Made by a program: the position numbers and the translations under genes. A stretch of DNA of 64,000 nt from Bin55 sp963667455. GTDB lineage: Bacteria > Pseudomonadota > Gammaproteobacteria > Pseudomonadales > Azotimanducaceae. This document shows, piece after piece, positions 35,259 to 43,372 of this stretch. The notes beneath the pieces were generated by a model. The model ran no database searches and was not told the origin of the DNA. It worked only from the letters and a program-made list of their open reading frames with translations. Numbering within the stretch: the stretch's first letter is position 1; each line of letters begins with the position of its first letter. The stretch covers positions 372,001 to 436,000 of the forward strand of contig CAXXFR010000029.1 of assembly GCA_963667455.2 (NCBI GenBank), written 5' to 3'.

Positions 35259-35714
35259 ATGAAACCGATGCTAGTGGGCAAGCTGATGGCTACAGTTTCC
35301 ATTCTTGTAGCGATTGTGGCTTGCGTTTTGATCGTACAGCTGCAGCCAAGAACACCTTTCTCCATTGAGGAAGCGTGGATCCGACCCCCGCTCCCATCAA
35401 GCAACAATTCTGCCGCCTATTGCACTTTTGTCAATCGAACATCCCGAGACTTAATCCTCGCTTCGGCTCGCTCAAACACCATCGGGAGAATCGAATTCCA
35501 CGAGTCGGTGTACGAGAACGAACTGCATCGAATGGTGCACTTCGAGGTGTTGACCGTTCCAGCTAGGAACACACTGGCTCTCAGTCCGGGCGGTCTGCAC
35601 TTGATGTTGTTTCGACTTAGGGATGCAACCGATGGAATCCACCACATCGAGTTCACAACCAGCACCGGAGAATCGTTTGGAGCGGAGTTCGTCATTGAAG
35701 ATCGGGGCAAATAG
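35259..35714 (+). CDS. Periplasmic copper chaperone PCu(A)C-like protein
   Basis: I chose the ATG at 35259; a TTG at 35247 is possible. The 151-residue product has one N-terminal membrane or signal segment (ATVSILVAIVACVLIVQL). The DUF461/PCuAC core follows: EAWIRPPLPSSNNSAAYCTF and the metal-binding set FHESVYENELHRMVHF (His plus Met) with GGLHLMLF. The family delivers Cu(I) to the CuA site of cytochrome oxidase. No oxidase or SCO gene is nearby. It is divergent from aroQ. Confidence 0.8.
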   Translation: MKPMLVGKLMATVSILVAIVACVLIVQLQPRTPFSIEEAWIRPPLPSSNNSAAYCTFVNRTSRDLILASARSNTIGRIEFHESVYENELHRMVHFEVLTVPARNTLALSPGGLHLMLFRLRDATDGIHHIEFTTSTGESFGAEFVIEDRGK

Positions 35715-35799
35715 ACGATCCAATAGCGGCACCGCTTTCACTCTTTATCATATGGAGCCGCCAACCCCGCCCGCAAGGTGCATTCAATCGGAAGCTCTC

Positions 35800-37869
35800 A
35801 TGGACCAAACCCTAATCCCACCCATTCTCGGTGTCGTCGGCTTGATTGCCGCGGCTGTGGTCTATTTGCTGGTCAAACGCTATCCGGACGGCGAGGAAAA
35901 GGTTAAGGAAATAGCAGAACAGATCCATCGAGGCGCGATGGTGTTCATGCGAAGGGAATACACCGTGCTCGCCATCTTTGCGGCCGTGCTGTTCGTGCTG
36001 CTCCTGCTCGAGTCCGAGCACCTGGGATGGAAAACGGCTTTGGCATTCGTCGTCGGTGCATTTGCCTCCGCAGGTGCAGGATGGATCGGCATGTACACCG
36101 CAACCAAGGCAAATGTGCGAACCACCACCGCCGCCCAGGACAAGGGGCCGGCAGCTGCATTGTCTGCAGCATTCTTCGGCGGCTCCATCATGGGTTTGGC
36201 CGTCGCTTCTCTGGGACTCCTGGGATTGGGAGTCGTCTATTACCTCTTTGGTGGGGACCCTGAGACCGCTCACCACATTCATGGATTCGGAATGGGTGCA
36301 TCAACCGTAGCGCTTTTCTCGCGTGTGGGCGGCGGAATCTATACCAAGAGTGCAGACGTCGGTGCCGACCTGGTTGGCAAGACCGAGGAGAACATTCCTG
36401 AAGACGACCCGCGAAATCCGGGCGTCATCGCGGACAACGTAGGCGATAACGTAGGCGACATCGCAGGAATGGGTTCCGACATCTTTGAGTCGTACTGTGG
36501 ATCAATGATTGCCAGCATCGCCATTGCATCAACGCTAGAACTGGCAGCAGTTGGGGAACTCTTTGCTGAAGGAGTACAGGCCGACGAGGGAATACTGATG
36601 TTTCTGCCACTGGCCCTTGCATCGATCGGTCTCATCTGTTCGATTCTCGGGATCATGCTCGTTCGAACCCAGTCCAACCGGAATCCTGCTCTAGCACTTC
36701 GGCTTGGAATGACAATCACACCCGTTCTGTTCATCATTGCGGCTTATTTCCTAGTCACTAATGTCTCCGGTCTATCCATCAACATTTGGCTATGCGTACT
36801 AGCGGGAGCGATCGGAGGAATCATCATCGGGCTAACGACCGAGTACTACACCTCGGGTCCGCCGATTCAGCGAATTGCCGCCCAAGGGAAGACAGGGCCT
36901 GCAACGGTTCTGATTACCGGTCTGGCGACCGGAATGCAGTCGGTGCTCATACCTATTCTGAGCATCTGCGCCATCATTTTCGTGTCAACGATGCTCGCCG
37001 ATCTATATGGCGTAGCCATTGCCGCGGTTGGATTGCTGGCGACTGTCGGCATGACCATGGCGGTGGATGCATACGGCCCGGTCGCAGACAACGCGGGCGG
37101 TATCGCTGAGATGGGAGGTCTGGGAGAAGATGTTCGAAAGATCACCGACTCATTGGATGAACTTGGCAATACCACGGCTGCGATGGGTAAAGGCTTTGCG
37201 ATCGGAGCTGCAGCTCTTGCTGCTCTTGCGATCATTGCCGCGTTTGTCGAAGCGGTCAAGCACGCAACCGATAGCGAGTTCGTACTACATATTGGAGACC
37301 CGTACGTGTTGATAGGGCTCTTCATCGGAGGCCTGACCGCATTTCTAATTGCTTCGATCACTATGGATGCAGTGGGAACCGCGGCCGAAAAAATGATTGA
37401 GGAAATACGTCGTCAATTTAGGGAAATCGCCGGTTTGCGGGAAGGCACTGCTAAACCGGACAACGACAAGTGCATTCAAATCGCGACCAATGCGGCACTT
37501 ACTCGAATGGTTCTACCCGGAGCAATTGCCGTTTTCTTGCCCCCGCTGATTGGGTTCACATTGGGTGCAAAAGCACTTGGCGGCCTATTAGGTGGAGGCT
37601 TGGTGGGATGCGTCTTGCTAGCTCTTACGATGGCGAATGCCGGTGGAGCGTGGGACAATGCGAAGAAACACGTAGAGAAGGGTGCCCTTGGCGAAGGACA
37701 TCTCAAAGGCTCCGACACTCACGCCGCAACGGTCGTTGGCGATACGGTAGGAGATCCCTTCAAGGACACCTCCGGTCCGAGCATGAACATTCTGATCAAT
37801 GTGATGGCAATCGTCAGCCTAGTGATCGCGCCGATAGTTCAACTGCAACCGTTTTGGCTACAACCGTAG
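35800..37869 (+). CDS. hppA: Membrane-bound K+-dependent pyrophosphatase (ion pump)
   Basis: I chose the ATG at 35800 (MDQTLIPPILGVVGLIAAAV), giving 689 residues and about 16 membrane helices. PPi-binding motifs are DVGADLVGKTEENIPEDDPR, DNVGDNVGDIAGMGSD and the C-terminal DTVGDPFKDTSGPS. GNTTAAMGKG has Ala where K+-independent enzymes have Lys, so it should be K+-dependent. The helix-6 segment SDIFESYCGS has its Glu one turn earlier than Na+-pumping enzymes (LFGSYAE), which I recall as a mark of K+-dependent H+ pumps. It hydrolyses PPi to pump ions. It converges on a PPi-type phosphofructokinase, now separated by an inserted segment. Confidence 0.92.
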   Translation: MDQTLIPPILGVVGLIAAAVVYLLVKRYPDGEEKVKEIAEQIHRGAMVFMRREYTVLAIFAAVLFVLLLLESEHLGWKTALAFVVGAFASAGAGWIGMYTATKANVRTTTAAQDKGPAAALSAAFFGGSIMGLAVASLGLLGLGVVYYLFGGDPETAHHIHGFGMGASTVALFSRVGGGIYTKSADVGADLVGKTEENIPEDDPRNPGVIADNVGDNVGDIAGMGSDIFESYCGSMIASIAIASTLELAAVGELFAEGVQADEGILMFLPLALASIGLICSILGIMLVRTQSNRNPALALRLGMTITPVLFIIAAYFLVTNVSGLSINIWLCVLAGAIGGIIIGLTTEYYTSGPPIQRIAAQGKTGPATVLITGLATGMQSVLIPILSICAIIFVSTMLADLYGVAIAAVGLLATVGMTMAVDAYGPVADNAGGIAEMGGLGEDVRKITDSLDELGNTTAAMGKGFAIGAAALAALAIIAAFVEAVKHATDSEFVLHIGDPYVLIGLFIGGLTAFLIASITMDAVGTAAEKMIEEIRRQFREIAGLREGTAKPDNDKCIQIATNAALTRMVLPGAIAVFLPPLIGFTLGAKALGGLLGGGLVGCVLLALTMANAGGAWDNAKKHVEKGALGEGHLKGSDTHAATVVGDTVGDPFKDTSGPSMNILINVMAIVSLVIAPIVQLQPFWLQP

Positions 37870-37894
37870 ACAAACCAATCACAATCAGCTGTTG

Positions 37895-37927
37895 CGAGTA
37901 CGAATACTCGACTAAACGAACAGTCGA
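37895..37927 (+). terminator. Overlapping hairpins after hppA, possible terminator
   Basis: CGAGTA-CGAA-TACTCG (37895-37910) is a perfect six-pair hairpin with a four-base loop. TCGACT (37908-37913) can pair with AGTCGA (37922-37927). The two share three bases, so only one can form fully at a time. There is no T-run; termination is suggested only by position 25 bases after the stop. Confidence 0.3.
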
Positions 37928-37979
37928 TTGTCGGCCTATTGATCATTCCAGCCTTGCCGACTTGTTTCTCTCGAAGAAT

Positions 37980-38030
37980 CTACAGCGAGTCGAAGAGTTC
38001 GAGTCGCTTCGGCACTCTTGAGTTGGTCAG
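37980..38030 (-). pseudogene. Remnant of a phosphofructokinase 3' end (direct repeat copy 1)
   Basis: Read on the minus strand, these 51 bases encode LTNSRVPKRLELFDSL and a stop, against LTNTKVPKRLAPFDPL and a stop at the end of pfp (40277-40327). By my count 41 of 51 bases match, with no gap. Similarity ends at 38030, and an in-frame stop lies just upstream in the coding sense. The copy is in the same orientation as pfp and flanks the far side of the two-gene steroid segment. Confidence 0.75.
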
Positions 38031-38156
38031 ATTGGATCGTTATGCGACAAGCACTTGGAAAAGACTCCGTGATAATTCGCTAGATCGAACAGTCGCAAAT
38101 CTGTCTTCGGATCTAACCAATGATCGAGCCAGTTCCCGTGTGCGATCAATCCGGCT

Positions 38157-38894
38157 TCAGTAGATGCCCGGTATCAGGGCCCGGCGCTGCACCGGATAGT
38201 CGCTGAATGTCTCCAGATACCAACGATGGTTGCTCCGAGCCCTCGGAGCAAGATTGGCAATGGTGAACAATAGAAAAGCAAGGCCGCACATCGACCAGGT
38301 CGCGACCGCCCAGCCCAGCCATTCGAGGATTTCCCCGAGATAGTTGGGGCACGAGACGAACCGGAAGCTGCCACCTTGTGGTATCGCATATTCAGTCCCG
38401 CCGTCCTGGCGCAATCGCATAAGGGTGTTGTCGGCGTGGAGATTGAGCGCAAGCCCGAATACGAAGATTCCGATCCCGATCAGGAATCGGGGGTCGGTCA
38501 ACCAATCATTCGGGTACTCGCCGAACTGCGATACGAAGCGGGCGTTGAGGTAGGCGTTGATCACATTGAAGAAAGACCCGGTTGCAATCACCAGCAGGGG
38601 TGTCTTTCGGTCGCCGGTCCGGACGCGAAAGGGATAGACGAACGTCCGGTTCAGATAGTGGACCTGCCACATGACCAGAAACAGCAACGGCACAAGCTGG
38701 AACCTTTGGTCGCCGTCAAGAAAGACAACTAGGAAGACCAGAGGCGCTGGTAGTTCCATGATGATCCACCCTAGCTTAGCGGAAATGTGGGGTCCCCAGC
38801 CTGTACCGTCGTAGTGCCGCCCGTAGGGTGCGGTTCTGCGAAGCAGATATGGGAACACGAGGACTGCTGTCACGAGGACAATCCATACCAGCAT
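38157..38894 (-). CDS. 3-oxo-5-alpha-steroid 4-dehydrogenase family protein (steroid 5-alpha-reductase)
   Basis: The 245-residue membrane protein matches SRD5A-type reductases along its length. Landmarks are APYGRHYDGTGWGPHISAK, LGWIIMELPAPLVF, HYLNRTFVYPFRVR, WLTDPRFLIGIGIFVFG, LNLHADNTLMRLR, the NADPH-site block FRFVSCPNYLGEILEWLGWA, and NHRWYLETFSDYP with RRALIPGIY at the C-terminus. These enzymes reduce the delta-4 double bond of 3-oxosteroids with NADPH. The gene is visibly richer in GC than hppA or pfp. It follows an HSD-like dehydrogenase by 24 bases on the same strand. Confidence 0.88.
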   Translation of the reverse strand: MLVWIVLVTAVLVFPYLLRRTAPYGRHYDGTGWGPHISAKLGWIIMELPAPLVFLVVFLDGDQRFQLVPLLFLVMWQVHYLNRTFVYPFRVRTGDRKTPLLVIATGSFFNVINAYLNARFVSQFGEYPNDWLTDPRFLIGIGIFVFGLALNLHADNTLMRLRQDGGTEYAIPQGGSFRFVSCPNYLGEILEWLGWAVATWSMCGLAFLLFTIANLAPRARSNHRWYLETFSDYPVQRRALIPGIY

Positions 38895-38918
38895 CCGTGT
38901 AGCCCTTCCTCCGTCATT

Positions 38919-39947
38919 TCACTCCCCGTTGCCCAGCATGCCTTTTTCGTCGAACCAACGATATGTGTCAACGACCGATTCTTCGAGAGGACGCGGATGA
39001 AACCCGAGTTCCGCCCGCGCCTTGGCGTTGGATATTCGCCGATTGTTGTGTGCGATGAAATGAACGGCCGCTGGCGTGTATAGCGGCCTGCGACCGCGAG
39101 ATCGATCCAAGAAAACCTGGCAGGGCGCCCAAGAGCGGGCGACCCAAATCGGGAATTCGAGACGAGGGGCAGCAACTCCAGTAACCTGCTGGGCAATCTT
39201 GGCCACTTCGCCCATGCTGTGCCAGCGGCCCGAGACCAGATAGTTCTCGCCACACCTAGCTTCTGTCTCAGCGGCCATCGTGGCCGCCACGACATCCCGC
39301 ACGTCGACCCAATCGAAGCCCCCAGCAACTAACGCGGGAACCCGCCTATGGTATAGGTCGAGAAATGCCTGCCCCATATGGGACGGCCTCCAATCGTAGG
39401 GTCCGATCACACCGGTTGGATTTAGGATCACGGCATCGAGGCCCTGGTCGATCCCGCGTCGGACTTCCGCTTCGCCGGCGGCTTTCGAAAGATCGTACGG
39501 TCCGTAGGGAGGGCCAGCCACGAGCCCGCGGGTCTCGTCGAGAACCTCGTCCAAGGGTCGTTGATCATACGCGTGGATCGAGGAGATGTGAACCAAACGC
39601 CGTACGCCACATTCAAGGGCCGCCTCCACGACGTTGCGCGTGCCTACGACATTCGTGCGTTCGAACTCCTGGGCTCGGACAGCTTCGATCGAGACCAGCG
39701 CGGCCAGATGAAATACCACCTTTGCGTCCTTGAAGGCTGCGATTAGTGATTGCTTGTCCAGGATGTCGCCCTTGACCCATTCGACATCCAGATCCACCGC
39801 TGTCCCTCGCTGCTGGTGATCTATCGCGCGGATCTGACATGGACCGTACCTTTCACACATGACCCGGGCGAGAACCCCGCCGATGTGCCCGCTTGCTCCC
39901 GTGATCACCCGTACGTTGTCAGGAGGTCTATTGCCAGGTGATTTCAT
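38919..39947 (-). CDS. NAD-dependent epimerase/3-beta-hydroxysteroid dehydrogenase-like protein
   Basis: The 342-residue extended short-chain dehydrogenase has the nucleotide motif TGASGHIGGVLA (residues 17-28), FHLAALVS, and the catalytic Ser-Ser and Tyr-x3-Lys (HISSIHAYD, YGPYDLSKAAGE). The sequence style VVGTRNVVEAALECGVRRL and NPTGVIGPYDWRPS is shared by 3-beta-HSD/isomerases and nucleoside-sugar epimerases. Pairing with a 5-alpha-reductase favours oxidation of a 3-hydroxysteroid to a 3-oxosteroid, the substrate class of its neighbour; this is inference. Base composition is GC-rich like its partner, suggesting joint acquisition. Confidence 0.78.
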   Translation of the reverse strand: MKSPGNRPPDNVRVITGASGHIGGVLARVMCERYGPCQIRAIDHQQRGTAVDLDVEWVKGDILDKQSLIAAFKDAKVVFHLAALVSIEAVRAQEFERTNVVGTRNVVEAALECGVRRLVHISSIHAYDQRPLDEVLDETRGLVAGPPYGPYDLSKAAGEAEVRRGIDQGLDAVILNPTGVIGPYDWRPSHMGQAFLDLYHRRVPALVAGGFDWVDVRDVVAATMAAETEARCGENYLVSGRWHSMGEVAKIAQQVTGVAAPRLEFPIWVARSWAPCQVFLDRSRGRRPLYTPAAVHFIAHNNRRISNAKARAELGFHPRPLEESVVDTYRWFDEKGMLGNGE

Positions 39948-40276
39948 TTCGAAAGGGTTTATTCCTGATCGTAGCCCGAGCCGCCTGCTCCCATGACTCT
40001 GAAGACCGAACGCTAAACTTGGGTCAGACCATAGTGAAGGCTGGATGAGAGGGCTTGACGAACTCTGGTTCGAATTTCGTGCCGTTGCTCAAGGAACTTG
40101 AGCTTGAGTTTGTTGCTGGGCGAATGTGATGGCAACAGATCCAAAGGAATCCAATCATAGCGGCAGGCTACCTCCATCCTGAAGTAACGAAATAGGATCA
40201 GCACCGTCTAGCGAATACATTGAGCTCAACACGCCATACGCCCTGTCGACACCCTCGAAGTACTCCTGCGAATAAT
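39948..40276. other. 329-base non-coding stretch between the steroid pair and pfp
   Basis: A 63-codon frame on the minus strand (40013-40204) has no recognisable similarity and is probably spurious. The stretch must contain the start signals for the HSD-like gene and the end of the inserted segment. I see no inverted repeats, transposase remnant or clear promoter. Confidence 0.35.
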
Positions 40277-40327
40277 TTACAGCGGATCGAAGGGAGCGAG
40301 TCGCTTTGGCACCTTTGTGTTGGTCAG
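40277..40327 (-). repeat. Direct repeat copy 2 (3' end of pfp)
   Basis: These 51 bases are the last 16 codons and stop of pfp. They recur in the same orientation at 37980-38030 with about 80% identity, so the two copies bracket the 2.2-kb segment with the 5-alpha-reductase and HSD-like genes. Confidence 0.7.
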
Positions 40328-41539
40328 CTCGATGTAGTTCGGCAATCCGCCTTCGTAGGAGGGATAGGCCTCTCCCTGGATCAACGGGTTCAGATAGCGT
40401 CGAGCTTGTTCTGTAATTCCAAAGCCGTCGGGTGTGACAAACGAACGGGGAACCTTGCGCTCAAGATTGGCGACTGAGTCAATTGTTGCCGTATCTGTAG
40501 TCCATTCATACGGTTCGTCCGCCAATCGCTTGATGACCACCATAATGCCGGACTGACCTGCCACGGCGGCTTCTACGGCATACCGGCCGACCGCAAGAGC
40601 TTGTTCGAGATCTGTAAGAGATGCGATGTGCCGCGCGGAACGCTGCAAGTAGTCTGCAATCGCATAGTGGTACTTGAGACCCAAGTCCTCGTTCACCATT
40701 TTGGCCAGCGCAGATCCCACTCCACCAAGCTGAGCGTGTCCAAAAGCGTCCTTGCCTCCAGTGTCTGACAGAAACTCACCGCCTCTAGTTCGTGCTCCTT
40801 CGGATGCCACCACAACGCAATAGCCAACTCGGTCTACTGTGCTTTGAACCTCTACGCTAAACGAATCGCGATCAAACGGAATCTCCGGAAACAGAATGAT
40901 GTGAGGAGGGTCGTTCCGAGATCTTCCCGCCAATCCACCAGCCGCCGCAATCCACCCAGCGTGGCGTCCCATGACCTCCAAGATGAAAACCTTGGTGGAT
41001 GTCGCGCTCATGGACTGAACGTCCAATGCGGCCTCTCGGGTAGATACAGCCACATACTTTGCGACTGAACCGAACCCGGGACAGGTATCGGTTTGCGCCA
41101 AGTCGTTGTCCACGGTCTTTGGAATTCCAACACATCTGATGGGGTAGTCGAACATCTCGCTTAACGCGCTGATCTTGCTGCAAGTATCCTGCGAATCGCC
41201 TCCGCCGTTGTAGAACAGGAAGCCGACATCGTGCTGCTTCAGTACGTCGAACAATCGCCGAGCAACGGGGTCGTTGACATTGGGATCTCGCAACTTGAAG
41301 CGACATGACCCAAATACGCCTCCGGGTCGGAACCGCAATGCTTCGATATCTCCATCGCTTTCTCGACTTGTATCGAAGAGCTCTTCTTGAAGGATTCCAA
41401 CAATGCCGTTTTCCGCTGCCAAGACGTTGGAAATCTGACGCGAGTGCCGTCGGGCAGTCTGAATTACCGCACTCGCCGTAGCATTGATTACGGCGGTTAC
41501 TCCTCCAGACTGTGCGTAGATCGCATTCCTTGCATCCAT
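40277..41539 (-). CDS. pfp: 6-phosphofructokinase, pyrophosphate-dependent type
   Basis: The 420-residue protein phosphorylates fructose 6-phosphate. The N-terminal YAQSGGVTAVINATASAV and the GGGDSQDT motif (about 112-119) form the phosphoryl-donor site. PKTVDNDLAQTDTCPGFGS (about 138) has Lys where ATP enzymes have Gly (PGTIDND), the usual mark of PPi specificity. EVMGRHAGWIAAAGGLA is the sugar-phosphate site. The reaction is reversible and saves ATP. A membrane pyrophosphatase lies beyond the inserted segment; in methylotrophs these two genes are often neighbours. Confidence 0.9.
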   Translation of the reverse strand: MDARNAIYAQSGGVTAVINATASAVIQTARRHSRQISNVLAAENGIVGILQEELFDTSRESDGDIEALRFRPGGVFGSCRFKLRDPNVNDPVARRLFDVLKQHDVGFLFYNGGGDSQDTCSKISALSEMFDYPIRCVGIPKTVDNDLAQTDTCPGFGSVAKYVAVSTREAALDVQSMSATSTKVFILEVMGRHAGWIAAAGGLAGRSRNDPPHIILFPEIPFDRDSFSVEVQSTVDRVGYCVVVASEGARTRGGEFLSDTGGKDAFGHAQLGGVGSALAKMVNEDLGLKYHYAIADYLQRSARHIASLTDLEQALAVGRYAVEAAVAGQSGIMVVIKRLADEPYEWTTDTATIDSVANLERKVPRSFVTPDGFGITEQARRYLNPLIQGEAYPSYEGGLPNYIELTNTKVPKRLAPFDPL

Positions 41540-41660
41540 TCGCGAATATTCCTCGTTTCTCTAGCACCAATCTTAATTCCGCAGAAGGTCAAGCTTGGTT
41601 CAGTCGTCGCGAAACCCTTCCTATTCGGATCGCTATGTCATGTTGTGCGACAATTTATGC

Positions 41661-42170
41661 ATGATCAAGGCATTCGCGCAATTTTGGAATCTGTGCATCT
41701 TTCGGGGCGAGACCGCCAGTGTCCCCGCCTCGAACAATGTCATTGCATTGCTAGTTGTACTCTTAGCAATCTTTGTGTTTATCCAATCTCAATTTGAAGA
41801 AACGGGTGCGGGGTTGCACTACTTTGCATCTGCACTGATCGTATCGGGATGTGTGATCGGTGGGATTTTCTTGGCTTTACGCCTGCGAGAGGTGGCAGAT
41901 CGATTTCGTAAGACTCTATCGGCCTACGTTGGCACCCTTGTGATCATGGACGCTTTGTTGCTACTTGCCGTTGGCTTGTCGCTTGGCAATCTGCCGACGT
42001 TCGTTGCCACCCTCTTTGCATTTTGGCGATTCGGCGTCGTTGGATGGATTCTTAAACAAGCGTTGGAGTTGTCATGGTTGGTGGGAGTTCTGATTGCATT
42101 CTTCTTGTTCTTTGTGTCCACTCTTTTGGTGCTCTCGATATTTCCAGCCTATCTTCAACCGACGACGTGA
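41661..42170 (+). CDS. Conserved integral membrane protein, unknown function
   Basis: I chose the ATG at 41661 (MIKAFAQFWNLCIFRGETAS); earlier in-frame starts (41595, 41637) add a non-conserved-looking segment. The 169-residue product has four hydrophobic segments (about 28-45, 55-75, 88-110 and 135-160). The N-terminal FWNLCIFR, then PAS before the first helix, resembles small gammaproteobacterial membrane proteins without assigned role. It is divergent from pfp. Confidence 0.6.
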   Translation: MIKAFAQFWNLCIFRGETASVPASNNVIALLVVLLAIFVFIQSQFEETGAGLHYFASALIVSGCVIGGIFLALRLREVADRFRKTLSAYVGTLVIMDALLLLAVGLSLGNLPTFVATLFAFWRFGVVGWILKQALELSWLVGVLIAFFLFFVSTLLVLSIFPAYLQPTT

Positions 42171-42299
42171 TCAATTCGAGGTTTCCGATCGGAGTCCGAG
42201 GTTACTCCACGTTGGCAGACAGGTGAACATCCATAGTCCTTCGACGGCTACGCGTATCCTCCTACCCCCTAGTAGCTGTCAGAGTGACACCTGGAATCT

Positions 42300-42926
42300 C
42301 TAGAACGAATAACCAACTCCCGCTGCAACACCCACAGTGCCAATCGCGTCCGCGGTGACTGCGCAGAACCAAAGCACGCCGCTGTCGAGCTTGCGGTTGT
42401 AGCTGGCCGAGAAAAGAAGGTCGTCGGCCTCGACGTCGTCGATCTCGACTCGGAAACGATGCGTCTCGCCGCCGATCCAAGTCCCTATGCCGATGTTCGT
42501 CTTATCGGTCTCGATGCTCATGTCTGCCATGCCGAAGGAGGCGGGAAATTTGACCTTCGACGTGGTCTCTCCGTATTCGAGCGTGAGGAAAGGAGTGAAT
42601 CTATCGAACGGATAGCCCGCTTCACTTGACACCTTGAATGCGTCGATTTCTAAACCCACGCACAATCCTCCCAGTCTTTCTAGGCAATCGTTCTCTCCTG
42701 ATGCGAGATCGACTCCGAGCGAGGCGTAGCCGTTCTCTCCAAACCAGAAGTAGTTGGTTATCAATCCCGTCACATCGACTTCGGGCTCGCCGACTTTGGT
42801 GTAGGAGACTCCGACCGTGCCCCAATGCTCGCCTAACGCGGACACCGTGAAGCTCAGCAACGACGACACTATGGCTAGCATGAATAGCCTAGTTACGTTT
42901 CTGTTTGACCTTACGAGAGGAACCAT
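42300..42926 (-). CDS. Small outer-membrane beta-barrel-like protein, unknown function
   Basis: The start is uncertain: ATG at 42938, 42926 or 42881. I prefer 42926 because it leaves room for a 5' leader after the promoter at 42959-42987. The product has a signal peptide (LFMLAIVSSLLSFTVSALG) and then about 190 residues of alternating beta-strand pattern, ending in GVGYSF. The final Phe is typical of outer-membrane proteins. One Cys pair (NDCLERLGGLC) could form a loop disulfide. No family is recognised. Confidence 0.65.
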   Translation of the reverse strand: MVPLVRSNRNVTRLFMLAIVSSLLSFTVSALGEHWGTVGVSYTKVGEPEVDVTGLITNYFWFGENGYASLGVDLASGENDCLERLGGLCVGLEIDAFKVSSEAGYPFDRFTPFLTLEYGETTSKVKFPASFGMADMSIETDKTNIGIGTWIGGETHRFRVEIDDVEADDLLFSASYNRKLDSGVLWFCAVTADAIGTVGVAAGVGYSF

Positions 42927-42938
42927 CGACACGAACAC

Positions 42939-43372
42939 CCATTAGCCACGGCACTGTTAAACTATCAGTCTCTACTAGTAGTGTCAATAGTTTTTTCCTG
43001 TGAGTTTCATGGTAGTATGGTTTCCTATGTCCCGGCGTCGGACCGAAATCTCGTTTTTGCGAACCGTACGCGCTTCCGGGCTGTCAGATGTCAGGCGGAA
43101 TCGAGCGGGCGACGGAGTCCGAGCTTCGACAGGACGGCGGGGCCGCGGGGTTCCTCGCGATCTGCCTGACCTCCCAACGATATCCGCGCCACACATCCCG
43201 CATACGAACGAGAGGGTGCCGATGCACCCCGACTCAAAACGGCGGGCGATAATGCGCCGAGTCGCATCTCGTCGGGTCCGAAAATCGCCGATTCTCGTTC
43301 CGTTCTGCCGTGCGTTCCGCATCCGAATCACCGAGAGACACCCTCATCGGGGAAATCACTGTTTGACCACAA
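42939..43372. other. GC-rich 434-base stretch without a recognisable gene
   Basis: The part from about 43025 to 43330 is clearly richer in GC and CpG than its surroundings. Open frames exist on both strands (43000-43386 plus and 42984-43331 minus), but both products are Arg-rich and unlike any family I know, as expected from chance frames in GC-rich DNA. The left edge holds a promoter for the beta-barrel gene. An unannotated RNA or a fragment of foreign DNA is possible. Confidence 0.35.
42959..42987 (-). promoter_or_regulatory. Putative sigma-70 promoter for the beta-barrel gene
   Basis: On the minus strand a perfect TTGACA -35 (42987-42982) is followed after 17 bases by TAGTTT (42964-42959) as -10. 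The predicted start of transcription is near 42952, upstream of all three candidate start codons. Confidence 0.45.

Noticed and set aside
40013..40204. 63-codon minus-strand frame between the HSD-like gene and pfp
   Set aside because: No recognisable motif, no ribosome-binding site, and composition like non-coding DNA.
35222..40237. Short shared string GCTCAACACGCCA near 35224 and 40226
   Set aside because: Only 13 bases match and the flanks differ, so it is not a convincing repeat.
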